A stretch of 64,000 bases of DNA, taken from contig VYDI01000008.1 in the NCBI GenBank assembly GCA_009843505.1, positions 124,001 through 188,000 of the forward strand. Direction: 5' to 3'. The position numbers and the translations under genes were made by a program. This DNA is from Holophagales bacterium (GTDB taxonomy: Bacteria; Acidobacteriota; Thermoanaerobaculia; Multivoradales; Multivoraceae). Below the pieces are notes generated by a model. It had not been told where the DNA came from. It worked only from the letters and a program-made list of their open reading frames with translations, and did no database searches. The stretch's first letter is position 1; each line of letters begins with the position of its first letter. This document shows positions 28,068-36,768 of the stretch, piece by piece.

Positions 28068-31000
28068 AGCGAAGGATCATCGGCGAACCAGGTTCGGAGA
28101 GTCCCCGCGCAGCAGTGCGCCTGCGGGTTGCAACGGTCGCCGTCGCCTTGAGCGCCTGGGCGTCGGCGGCGTGGGCGCAACCCGGTGCCGACGAGGTGTC
28201 CGCGCGGTCGAACCGCGGTCTCGCGCCGCTCAGCGAGGTGCCGGTGCTGGAGACGCCGCCGATCGACGTTGGCGTCTCCGTTGCCGCGGCCAGCACGGAA
28301 AGCCGGATCGGAGGGCCGGTCCGCTTCGCGGAACCGTTCGCGGTGGAGGCGAGCACGATCAGCCACGGGCGCTGGGAAGCCAGCAGCGAGGGACAAACGG
28401 CGGTGTGGCGGCTCCGCGTGGTCTCGGGCGGCGCGGTGTCCCTCAACCTGGGGTTCGACCGCTACCGGATGCCCCCGGGCGGCTGGCTGCGGGTCCATAC
28501 GCCGGACGGCGCGGAAGTCCTCGGTCCGTACACCGACACGGACAACGAGGCGCACGGCGAACTCTGGACGCCCGTCCTGCCGGGCGACGAAGCGGTCATC
28601 GAGGTATCCGTGCCTGTCGGCCGCCTCGGCGAAGTGGAACTTCAACTCGGCTCGGTCAACCGGGGATTCCGCCATCTGAATAGCATCCAGGCGGAGGCCC
28701 GCGCCGCCTGCAACATCGACGTGGCGTGCCGCGAGGGCGACCTCTACCGGGACCAGATTCGAGGTGTAGGACTCCTACAGTTCGGCGGAAGCGGCTGGTG
28801 CTCCGGCGTTCTGTTGAACAACACGGCGGAGGACGGCAAGCCTTACTTTCTGACGGCCCGGCATTGCGGCTTCGTCGGCGACGCGGAGGCGAACGCGCGA
28901 AGCGCCGTCGTGTACTGGAACTACCAGAAGGCGGATTGCGGCAGCGGCAGCGGCAGCGGATCGCGGTCGCAGAGCCAGAGCGGCGCGCACTTCCGGGCGG
29001 CACACGTCGCCACGGACATTGCGCTGATCGAACTGGACGACGCCCTGGACCCGGACCACGAGTTGTTCCTGGCGGGTTGGGATCGCGGCGGGGCGACGGT
29101 CGGTTTCCCGGTCGGCGTCCACCACGCGCGGGCGGATGTCAAGTCGATCACTCCGTTCAGAGAGCCGGCGGTCCCGGTCTATGAGGACTCGGGAATCGAG
29201 ACGCCGGACGGCGACTACTTTCTGACCCGGTGGACGCAGGGGGGAGGGATAATCGAACCCGGCTCGTCGGGCTCGCCGTTGTTTGACGATGTCGGTCGGG
29301 CCGTGGGCACGTCTTCGAGAATCGGGATCGGATACGGTTGTGGCGGCGGTTTGTACTGGGGGGGTCGTCTGGCCAGGGCTTGGGACCGTCTCGGGATCTG
29401 GCTGGATCCGGGTTCCACGGGTGCGACGTCGCTCGACGGGATCGACGCGGCCACGGGGCCTCTCAGCCTCCGCGCGCTCGACGACAAGGCGTTGAAGGCG
29501 CCGGGCGACGGCGAGGCGGCGGAAGCCCTGGAGGTTGACGTGGCACCGTTCTTCTGGAGCCTCGGTGCCATGACGTACACGGCAAGCTCGTCGGACGAGT
29601 CGGCGGCGACGGTGTCGGTCTCGGGCTCGCGGGTCAGCCTGACACCGGTGGCCGCGGGCAGCTCGACGATCACGGTGACGGCGGCGGACGCGGTCGATTC
29701 GAGCCGCTCGGTGACGGGGAGGTTCCTGGTGACGGTGGGGAGCAACCGTTCGCCGGAACCTTCGGGGACGTTCGCGGATCGCTCCCTGAACGAGGGCGGC
29801 ACGTCGCAGGTGGCGCTGGCGAGCGCGTTCACGGACGGGGACGGCGACACGCTCACGTACGCGGCGTCGTCGACGGACACGTCGGTGGCGACGGTGGCGC
29901 TCTCGGGTTCGTCGGCGACGGTGACGGCGGTGAACGGTCCGGGCACGGCGACCGTCGACGTGACGGCGACGGACGCCGGCGGTTCGGGCACGAGGGCTCG
30001 ACACCGTTTCGAGGTGACGGTGCTGAACCAGCCGCCGCAGGCGGTGGGCTCGCTCGCCGACGTTCTGCTTCGGGTCGGCGAAGGCAACGAGGTGGTGGAT
30101 GTCGCCGGGGCGTTCACGGAGCCCGAGGGGGAGGCGTTGACGTACCGTGCGCGGTCCTCGGCGTCGTCGGTGGTCCGGTCCACGGTCTCGGGTTCGGAGG
30201 TTACGTTGATTCCGGTGTCCGACGGCACGGCGACGATTACGGTGTTTGCCCGGGACCAGAGCGGATCGAAGGCCTCGGCGACGAACACGATCGACGTTGG
30301 AGTGAGAACCGGGCGCGGTGTGAACGGGTTGCCCGGCGCGGTGACCGTGTGGGAGGGATCGACGGCGAGCTACACGGTGGCGCTCAACACCGAGCCCACG
30401 GGAAAGGTGACGGTCACGCCATCGGCGCTCACGAGGAAGGGTGTGGTCTCGGTGAATCCGTCCTCGCTGGAGTTCGACGCGACGGACTGGGAAACCGCGC
30501 AGACGGTGACGGTGGCGGCCGCGGAGGACCCGGACCGCGATCTGGAGTTGGGATCGATCACCCACACCGTGAGCGGCGCCGACTACGACTCGATCAGGTT
30601 GTACAGCTTCAACCTGACAGTGCTGGACGACGAATCGCCGCTGGTGTCGATCGCTCCGGCTTCGGCCGGGGAGAGCGGAGGGGCCTTGACGTTCGACGTG
30701 ACGTTGTCGCATGCGATCCGCGAGCTGGCGTCCGTGGAGTACGCGACGTCGGACGGCAGCGGCGCGACCGGTGCCCGGGCCGGGGCGGACTACACGGCGG
30801 CGAGCGGGACGCTGACATTCCCGGCGGGAACGACGGCGCGGCAGATCGTGGTCGATGTCACCGACGACGGGGAGTACGAGGAAGAGTCGGAGACCTTCCG
30901 GCTGACGCTTCGGAATGCGCGGAACCTGACTCTGGACGATCTGGGTGGGGAGCCTCTCTCCGCTCCTGGGTCCGGCCATGCTCGATGGGTGCAATGGAGG

Positions 31001-32146
31001 ACGACGGTCCTGGGGACGATCGAGGACGACGAGGGCCGGCCGGTTCGGGCGGAGTGGGATCCGCGCCCGGCAGGTCAAGTGTGGGAGGAGGAAGAGACGC
31101 ACCGGAAGCGCAGCCAGTTGATTCAACTCGACCGGGAACCGGAGCGCCTGGTGAGGGTTAGCGTGGAGCTGGTGAACCACGGAGGCGCCGACGAAACCGA
31201 CTACTACGTTACGCCGGCGTCTTTCGAGTTCCCAACGTCGTATGGAACCGGGTTGGTCGGACGGGTCGAGGTTGTAGCGGTGGACGACGAGGTCGACGAC
31301 GATTGCGAGTCGGTGGAGCTCAAGATCGTGTCGGAGTCGGCGGGCGTGACCGCCGGCGCTCCGCGGACGATCTTGATCGTCGACGACGACGGCGCGACCA
31401 CTGACTGCGGCAGCGGCTCGCCTCCCGGTGGCGGCGGTCCCCCTGGCGGTGGCGGCGGTTCGCCTCCACCTCCGGAGCCCAATCCCGATTCGCCCCCGCC
31501 GCCGTCTCGCCCGCCGGCCGCCGCGTTCGTCGTGGAGGGCGCGACCTGCGACGCGGAACTCTGCCGCGCGGTCGCCGGCGAAGCGTTGCGCTTCACCGAC
31601 ACGAGCACCGGCACGGTGCGGTTCCGCCGCTGGGAGTTCGGCGACGGAGACACGTCCCGGTCCGGCCGACCGGTCCACGCCTGGTCCTCGCCCGGCTTCT
31701 TCGAGGTTGCGCTCGAGGTGAGCGACGGTTCGTCGCCCTCGACGATGCGGCGGACGTTCCTGGTCGTGGCGGCGGAACCGGCGGGGACCTGCACGTCCGA
31801 CGCGGAGACGCTCTGCCTGCAGGACTCGCGCTACACGGTGACCGTGGAGTGGCGCGACGGCGAAGGCGGGAGCGGCGCGGGCCGCGTGGTCCACGCGGGC
31901 ACGAACGATTCGGGGATGTTCAGCTTCTTCAACCCCTCGAACTGGGAGGTGCTGATCAAGGTGCTGGACGGCTGCGCCGCGAACGGGCAGGTGTGGGTGT
32001 TCGGCGGTTCGACGACGGACCTGGGCTACGTGATCCGGGTGAAGGACACGGCCACGGGGGCCGTGAAGGAGTACCGGAACGAGCCGGGCACGGCGGCGGC
32101 GGCGATCACGGACGTCGCGGCGTTCCCGGGCGGCTGCCGGCCGTAG
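28061..32146 (+). CDS. Secreted S1-type protease with Ig-like, Calx-beta and PKD domains
   Basis: 1361 residues. A signal peptide ends near AWAQ (residue 40). The lysyl-endopeptidase-like S1 protease (about 230-460) has H268 (TARHCG), D319 (ATDIALIELD) and S403 (GSSGSP); an SGSGSGS-rich loop separates H and D. Then come Ig-like/cadherin-like repeats (about 480-750), a Calx-beta-like domain with Asp/Glu-rich calcium sites (about 860-965), a long Gly/Pro linker near 1120-1150, a PKD domain (about 1153-1238) and a C-terminal YTVTVEWRD module (about 1255-1361) seen in many secreted proteins of Acidobacteriota. The start is uncertain: a GTG near 28114 gives a more standard signal peptide. Confidence 0.85.
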   Translation: MGQRRIIGEPGSESPRAAVRLRVATVAVALSAWASAAWAQPGADEVSARSNRGLAPLSEVPVLETPPIDVGVSVAAASTESRIGGPVRFAEPFAVEASTISHGRWEASSEGQTAVWRLRVVSGGAVSLNLGFDRYRMPPGGWLRVHTPDGAEVLGPYTDTDNEAHGELWTPVLPGDEAVIEVSVPVGRLGEVELQLGSVNRGFRHLNSIQAEARAACNIDVACREGDLYRDQIRGVGLLQFGGSGWCSGVLLNNTAEDGKPYFLTARHCGFVGDAEANARSAVVYWNYQKADCGSGSGSGSRSQSQSGAHFRAAHVATDIALIELDDALDPDHELFLAGWDRGGATVGFPVGVHHARADVKSITPFREPAVPVYEDSGIETPDGDYFLTRWTQGGGIIEPGSSGSPLFDDVGRAVGTSSRIGIGYGCGGGLYWGGRLARAWDRLGIWLDPGSTGATSLDGIDAATGPLSLRALDDKALKAPGDGEAAEALEVDVAPFFWSLGAMTYTASSSDESAATVSVSGSRVSLTPVAAGSSTITVTAADAVDSSRSVTGRFLVTVGSNRSPEPSGTFADRSLNEGGTSQVALASAFTDGDGDTLTYAASSTDTSVATVALSGSSATVTAVNGPGTATVDVTATDAGGSGTRARHRFEVTVLNQPPQAVGSLADVLLRVGEGNEVVDVAGAFTEPEGEALTYRARSSASSVVRSTVSGSEVTLIPVSDGTATITVFARDQSGSKASATNTIDVGVRTGRGVNGLPGAVTVWEGSTASYTVALNTEPTGKVTVTPSALTRKGVVSVNPSSLEFDATDWETAQTVTVAAAEDPDRDLELGSITHTVSGADYDSIRLYSFNLTVLDDESPLVSIAPASAGESGGALTFDVTLSHAIRELASVEYATSDGSGATGARAGADYTAASGTLTFPAGTTARQIVVDVTDDGEYEEESETFRLTLRNARNLTLDDLGGEPLSAPGSGHARWVQWRTTVLGTIEDDEGRPVRAEWDPRPAGQVWEEEETHRKRSQLIQLDREPERLVRVSVELVNHGGADETDYYVTPASFEFPTSYGTGLVGRVEVVAVDDEVDDDCESVELKIVSESAGVTAGAPRTILIVDDDGATTDCGSGSPPGGGGPPGGGGGSPPPPEPNPDSPPPPSRPPAAAFVVEGATCDAELCRAVAGEALRFTDTSTGTVRFRRWEFGDGDTSRSGRPVHAWSSPGFFEVALEVSDGSSPSTMRRTFLVVAAEPAGTCTSDAETLCLQDSRYTVTVEWRDGEGGSGAGRVVHAGTNDSGMFSFFNPSNWEVLIKVLDGCAANGQVWVFGGSTTDLGYVIRVKDTATGAVKEYRNEPGTAAAAITDVAAFPGGCRP

Positions 32147-32235
32147 CCGCCTCAGGCTGGTTCTCTTCCCGAGACGAGGGCGCTGGCCGCGTCGTGCGCC
32201 CCGGCCGCCTTCGCCGACTCCTGTCAGGCCACCCG

Positions 32236-33432
32236 CTAGGGCCCGGTCGCTTCGCCGGCCTCCGTAGCCCCCGGCTCCGGCGAACCGGTGCAATCGCCGC
32301 AGTGGACGTCGTCGACCGCTTCGTCGGCGGCGAGCGACGCGACCCAGTCGCGGATCTTCACGCCGTCCGACTCGTATGTGTAGAACTGGGGCCGCAGCAT
32401 GATCGTGTGCAGCTCGCCCGCCGCGATGTAGCTCCGGTAGTTGTCCTGGCCCTCGAGCGCCGCGTCAATGTCGGCCTCGTTCGCGTCGAGCAACGGCTGC
32501 AGGCCGCCACTGACATCGGTGCCGGCGATCTCCAGGAATTGGATCTGGACATCGTCTTCCGCGGTGTCGTAGCGCGTGAACATCGCCTCGGGGTGGGCCT
32601 TGGCGGCCTGGATGTACAGCGCCTCGAACGAGAAGTTGTCGGTGTCGACCTCGTTCATGTTCTCGAAGTGGGAGAGTGCGGCCAGCGTTCCCCAGGACTC
32701 GTGCGGCCGGCCCTCGGTGAGGTTGCGATAGCCGCCGGCGCCGTCGCCGAGGGCGGTGACGCGGGCGTCGGGGTAGTTCTCGGCGAAGTGGCGGGCGTAG
32801 ACCGGCGAGGGGATCGACCCGGCGCTCGAACCGGTGATGAACACGGTCTCAGGACCCAGGAAGTGCTGGTAGGTCCAGGCGAGAGCCGCCCGGCCGTTCG
32901 TGTAGCCCCGGTGGTGGATGGTGAACTCGCGCGCCGGCGCATCCTCGGTGGCCGCCGCCTCGTAGACCGTGTCGCTGTCGCCGATGTGGACGTCGCCGGT
33001 GCAGTAGGGCACGAAGACGAAGCTGTGATCGGCGAACGGGTTGTCGGGGTGGTTGAAGGCGACGATGCCGTGGGCCGCGCCTTCCTCGGGCTCCGTGCCG
33101 CTCGGAGAGCGCATTTCCTCGATCGCGGTCATCGTGTAGGTCGGCCGGCCCTGCGGGTCGCAGGTCTCGGCGGTCCAGCAGCCGCCCCCGCCCTGGAGGT
33201 AGAACACGAGCTGCGTCGGATCGGCCTTGCGGACGAAGAACCGGAACGGCGAGCCGTCGGAGCAGGTCGTGCTCCCGCCCGGCGTGATCGTGTTCCAGCC
33301 TTCGGCGAGGTCGGCGAGCGGCGCCTCGAGGTCGACCGGTTCGGGGGCTTCCTCGGCCGGGGCGCAGGCGAGTGCGGCCAGCGCCAGCAGGGCGGCAGCC
33401 ACGATGAGGGTCGTGGAGTGGCGGGTCTTCAT
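32236..33432 (-). CDS. Pectinacetylesterase-family secreted protein
   Basis: A 398-residue protein with an N-terminal signal ending ALACAP, possibly a lipoprotein, although the residue at the -3 position is Ala. The body matches the pectinacetylesterase/Notum fold: FYLQGGGGCW near the oxyanion hole, then TGSSAGSIPSPVYA with the nucleophile Ser. A His-containing block (AAGELHTIM) supplies the last triad member. Carbohydrate or lipid esters are likely substrates; true pectin is not implied. Transcribed towards the convergent protease gene, 89 bases away. The LLM gene lies 30 bases upstream and may be cotranscribed. Confidence 0.82.
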   Translation of the reverse strand: MKTRHSTTLIVAAALLALAALACAPAEEAPEPVDLEAPLADLAEGWNTITPGGSTTCSDGSPFRFFVRKADPTQLVFYLQGGGGCWTAETCDPQGRPTYTMTAIEEMRSPSGTEPEEGAAHGIVAFNHPDNPFADHSFVFVPYCTGDVHIGDSDTVYEAAATEDAPAREFTIHHRGYTNGRAALAWTYQHFLGPETVFITGSSAGSIPSPVYARHFAENYPDARVTALGDGAGGYRNLTEGRPHESWGTLAALSHFENMNEVDTDNFSFEALYIQAAKAHPEAMFTRYDTAEDDVQIQFLEIAGTDVSGGLQPLLDANEADIDAALEGQDNYRSYIAAGELHTIMLRPQFYTYESDGVKIRDWVASLAADEAVDDVHCGDCTGSPEPGATEAGEATGP

Positions 33433-33462
33433 GGTCGTTCTCCTTCGTTTCGATGGCTGGCG

Positions 33463-34356
33463 TCAGCGGCCGGGCGCGAGCTTCGCCAGGGCGTCGAGGT
33501 CCGCTCCGGGCTTGCCGTCGGGGCGGAACGCCTGGATGCAGACGTGGTCGGCGCCGGCGTCCCAGTGGGCCTGAATGCGCTCGCGGACCTGATCCTCGGT
33601 GCCCCAGGCGACCAGGGCGTCGACCAGGCGGTCGCTGGCCTGGAACTCCTGCCAGTCGTCCTCGGTGTAGCCCAGCTCGAGCAGGCTGTTCTGGTAGTTC
33701 GGCGCCCGCAGGTAGACGTAGAGGTTGGCGCGGCCGATCTTGCGGGCCGCCTCGGCGTCCGTGGTCAGGATCACCTTCTGCTCGGGGCAGAGGAGCGGCC
33801 CGTCGCCCATGATCTCGCGCGCTTGTCGCGTGTGCTCGGGCGTCACCAGGTAGGGGTGAGCGCCGTCGGCGTCGGTGGCGGCCAGTTTCAGCATCAACGG
33901 CCGGAGCGCGGCGATCACGATCGGCGCTTCCTGCACGGGTTCGGGTCCGCGGTAGAACGCCTTGCCGACCGCCTCCAGGTACTCGCGCATCTTCGGCACC
34001 GGCGGCTTGTACTCGTGCCCGCGCAGGTTGGTGACCAGGTGCGGGTGGGAGACGCCGAGGCCGAGGACGAAGCGGCCCGGCAGCATCTCGGACAGCGTCT
34101 TGTGCACAGCTTTCGTCGTCATCGCGTCGCGGGCGTAGATGTTCGCGATCCCGGTGGCGTGGGTGATGCGCTCGGTGCGGGCGCCGAGGTAGGCGACGAG
34201 GGCGAACGGGTCGCGGCCGATCGCCTCGGGAGTCCACAGCGCGCCGTAGCCCTGAGCCTCGATGCTGACCGCGAACTCGGCCGCCTGGGGCGCGGAGAGT
34301 CCGTCGAGGCCGGCCCAAACGCCCAGCCGGCCGAGGTTGTGTGCCGATTCCGTCAT
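33463..34356 (-). CDS. LLM-class F420/flavin-dependent oxidoreductase
   Basis: A 297-residue luciferase-like TIM barrel of the TIGR03620-like group. Visible landmarks are YGALWTPEAIGRDPFALVAYL, THATGIANIYARD and PGRFVLGLGVSHP (each partly conserved). These enzymes use F420 or FMN to oxidise or reduce small molecules. Whether this organism makes F420 cannot be judged here. It is divergent from the CcmC-like gene across 88 bases. Confidence 0.88.
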   Translation of the reverse strand: MTESAHNLGRLGVWAGLDGLSAPQAAEFAVSIEAQGYGALWTPEAIGRDPFALVAYLGARTERITHATGIANIYARDAMTTKAVHKTLSEMLPGRFVLGLGVSHPHLVTNLRGHEYKPPVPKMREYLEAVGKAFYRGPEPVQEAPIVIAALRPLMLKLAATDADGAHPYLVTPEHTRQAREIMGDGPLLCPEQKVILTTDAEAARKIGRANLYVYLRAPNYQNSLLELGYTEDDWQEFQASDRLVDALVAWGTEDQVRERIQAHWDAGADHVCIQAFRPDGKPGADLDALAKLAPGR

Positions 34357-34444
34357 CTTCGCCTGACTCCTCCGTCGCTGAAACGAGCGCCGACGGTATC
34401 AAGAGCATGCCGGCGTGAGGGTCCGGTGCTAACGTCCCGGCGCG

Positions 34445-35152
34445 ATGACAACCGCCGACGCCAGGCGTTCTTGGGCCTGGGAGCATTGGTTTGGCTTGAC
34501 GGGGTTGGCCGCGCTGGTCGCGGGCGTCTACCTCGGGCTGTTCGTGGCGCCCACCGAGCGCTTCATGGGCGAGGTCTACCGCATCCTCTACGTCCACGTC
34601 CCGTTGCAGTGGAACGCCCTGGTCTGTTTCTTCGGCGCCGGCTTCGTGGGCGCCGCCTCGTTGTGGAAGCGCAAGGCCTGGATCGACGGCATGCTGGTGG
34701 GCGTGATCGAGGTCGGCGTCGTGCTTGAGACGGCCGGCCTGCTCTCCGGCATCGTCTGGGCCAAGCCGACCTGGGGCGTCTACTGGGCCTGGGATCCACG
34801 CCTGACCTTCACCTTCGTCATGTGGCTGACCTTCCTCGGCGTGCTGGCGTTGCGCCGCTTCGCCGAAGAGCACCGGCGCGCGCCGTGGACGGCGGCGGCG
34901 AGCATCGTCGCCTCGGTCAACGCGCCCCTCGTCTACTACTCGGTCAACTGGTGGCGGAGCATCCACCAGATGCAGTCGTCGCCGGAGACGGTGCACACGA
35001 CGATGATCCTTCCGCTCAGGATCAACGCGATCGCCCTCTTCCTTGTCTGCGTCTGGTTCGTGGCGCGCCGTGCCCGAATCTCCCTGGCGCGGCGGCAGGC
35101 CGAGGCGACCGCGCCGCCACCGCGCATCGAGCCGGTACGGGGCGGAGCCTGA
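34445..35152 (+). CDS. CcmC-like cytochrome c assembly protein
   Basis: 235 residues with six membrane helices and the haem-handling motif WGVYWAWDPRL at 110-120. Flanking conserved His are H51 (YVHVP) and a later one in WRSIHQMQ. This is the CcmC family (haem-handling protein that passes haem to CcmE). No other ccm gene lies nearby, so it is either a detached member of a system coded elsewhere or a solitary homologue. An enoyl-CoA hydratase follows 51 bases downstream on the same strand. Confidence 0.85.
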   Translation: MTTADARRSWAWEHWFGLTGLAALVAGVYLGLFVAPTERFMGEVYRILYVHVPLQWNALVCFFGAGFVGAASLWKRKAWIDGMLVGVIEVGVVLETAGLLSGIVWAKPTWGVYWAWDPRLTFTFVMWLTFLGVLALRRFAEEHRRAPWTAAASIVASVNAPLVYYSVNWWRSIHQMQSSPETVHTTMILPLRINAIALFLVCVWFVARRARISLARRQAEATAPPPRIEPVRGGA

Positions 35153-35203
35153 GCGCTGCCGCGAGCCGCACAGTTTCACCAAGGGCTGATCAGGAGACCT
35201 TCC

Positions 35204-35983
35204 ATGACCGCGCCGAACTACGAGCAGATCCTGGTCGAGGACCGGGGCCGTACCCGCATCGTCACCCTGAACCGGCCGGACAAGTTGAACGCCTGGACCC
35301 GGCAGATGAACTTCGAGCTGGTGGACGCGATCGAAGCCGCCAACGAGGACCCCGAGTTGGCGGCCATCGTGGTCACCGGTGCCGGACGAGGGTTCTGCGC
35401 CGGCGCCGACATCGGAGCGCAATTCAAGGCCCGGCTCGACGGCGGCGAGGCCGGGGCGGAGGCCGACCGCAGGCCGGCGCGCCCCTGGGTGGAACTGGTG
35501 CGGGAGTCGAAGCCGATGATCGCCGCGATCAACGGCGTAGCCGTCGGCGTCGGGATCACGCTGGCCCTGCCATTCGACGTCATCGTGCTCTCGGAACGCG
35601 CCCGCGTCGGCATGTTCTTCGTCCGGATGGGGCTGGTGCCGGAGCTCTGCTCCTCCCATTTCCTGATGCAGCGGGTCGGCTGGGCGAAGGCGAGCGAGAT
35701 GTGCCTGACCGGACGTCTCTACGACGCACCGGAACTCGAGGCGATGGGGTTCGCGAACGCCGTCGTGCCGCACGACGAGACGCTGCAGCGGGCGTTCGAG
35801 ATCGCCGCCCGGATCGGCGAGAACGCCGACAGTTCGCTTCGCGCCATCAAGCGGTTGTTGACGAAGAACGGCTCATCGCATGACCTGGACGAAGTCCACC
35901 GCCGCGAAATGGAAGAACTGAACGCGGCCTACGCGAGCGACGCTCACCGCGAAGCCGTCGCCGCCTTCATGGCGAAACGCTGA
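35204..35983 (+). CDS. Enoyl-CoA hydratase/isomerase family protein
   Basis: A 259-residue crotonase-fold protein. It has RIVTLNRPDKLNAW at the N-terminus, the oxyanion-hole segment GRGFCAGADIG (about 61-71) and ALPFDVIVLSERARVGMFFVRMGLVPE (partly conserved), where the acidic residue expected for catalysis lies. The exact reaction (hydration, isomerisation or hydrolysis of acyl-CoA) is open. It is preceded by AGGAGA at the proper distance. It ends before a strong bidirectional terminator. Confidence 0.9.
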   Translation: MTAPNYEQILVEDRGRTRIVTLNRPDKLNAWTRQMNFELVDAIEAANEDPELAAIVVTGAGRGFCAGADIGAQFKARLDGGEAGAEADRRPARPWVELVRESKPMIAAINGVAVGVGITLALPFDVIVLSERARVGMFFVRMGLVPELCSSHFLMQRVGWAKASEMCLTGRLYDAPELEAMGFANAVVPHDETLQRAFEIAARIGENADSSLRAIKRLLTKNGSSHDLDEVHRREMEELNAAYASDAHREAVAAFMAKR

Positions 35984-35997
35984 CCCGGGGAAGAGAA

Positions 35998-36022
35998 GGC
36001 GCCGGCCGTTAAGGCCGGCGCC
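35998..36022. terminator. Strong bidirectional terminator hairpin
   Basis: GGCGCCGGCC and GGCCGGCGCC are perfect 10-base arms around GTTAA. It separates the enoyl-CoA hydratase from the convergent lipoprotein. The lipoprotein stop codon (36009-36011, minus strand) lies in the loop, so the hairpin also codes its last residues (GRRP). Confidence 0.8.
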
Positions 36023-36725
36023 CTATCGGTACTGGGGGTTGCGACACCGTCAAGCGACATAGCAGCGTGTTTTGCGTCTCGAGGTCGGCCGACCAGATCA
36101 GGCGCGCGTCGTTCCGCCAGTCGATCGCGTCGTAGCCGCCCTTCGGCCTGACCGCCGCCGCGCTGTGCTCGACCGCTGACGGCCACTCGCTGTCGTCGAA
36201 TCCAGGCTCCCGCCAGCCTTCGGGCTCCGCCGTTGCCGTGAACTGGCAGGGGCCGACGCCGGGCGCCGGATCGGCCTCGTCCTGGCAGGCGCGGTCGAGT
36301 GGCGCCTCGTGGATCACGAGACAGCGCCAGGCGGAGTCGGTCGCGGCGATAGGCCCCCCGGTGGCGGCGTCCGTGAACTGCGCGATGAGTCCGCCGTCGC
36401 CCATCTGCTGGTTGCCGCGGCCGATGTACTCGAGACCCGTGTCGTTCTCCTTGAAGTCCTTGGCGACGAAGTTGAGCTGCAGGGGGTAGTCGGCGTTGAA
36501 GACGAAGGCCTCGGCGTTGAACGACCGCTCCGTCGTGATCGAAACGGAATCCTCGATGATCAGGCGGTCGCCCAGGTAGAAGGCGAACCAGTTGTCGGCC
36601 CAGACCTCGCCCTTGAACGACGAGGTTCCCGGGCCGTCGACGACCGCGACGTCGGGCGTGGCGCCGCCGCCGCCGCAACCAGCCAGAACGGCGACCAGGA
36701 TCGTGAAGCTGAGGGCGTTCTTCAT
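36009..36725 (-). CDS. Putative lipoprotein of unknown function
   Basis: 238 residues with a lipoprotein signal (LAVLAGC equivalent, VLAGCGGGG, Cys at about 17). The mature part is rich in beta strands and aromatic residues (KGEVWADNWFAFYLGD, WREPGFDDSEW) and contains several cysteines. I recognise no family, although the WREPGFDDSEW segment recalls beta-sandwich carbohydrate- or ligand-binding modules. It follows the PQQ dehydrogenase after 43 bases on the same strand and may act with it in the periplasm. Confidence 0.65.
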   Translation of the reverse strand: MKNALSFTILVAVLAGCGGGGATPDVAVVDGPGTSSFKGEVWADNWFAFYLGDRLIIEDSVSITTERSFNAEAFVFNADYPLQLNFVAKDFKENDTGLEYIGRGNQQMGDGGLIAQFTDAATGGPIAATDSAWRCLVIHEAPLDRACQDEADPAPGVGPCQFTATAEPEGWREPGFDDSEWPSAVEHSAAAVRPKGGYDAIDWRNDARLIWSADLETQNTLLCRLTVSQPPVPIGRRP

Positions 36726-36768
36726 GACTGTCAGGACGCTCCGGCGGGACGGCGTGTTTCGGGAAGCG

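Noticed and set aside
28775..32293. Long minus-strand open frame opposite the protease
   Set aside because: Arg/His-rich composition and no motifs; it mirrors the protease reading frame, which has a signal peptide and intact catalytic residues.
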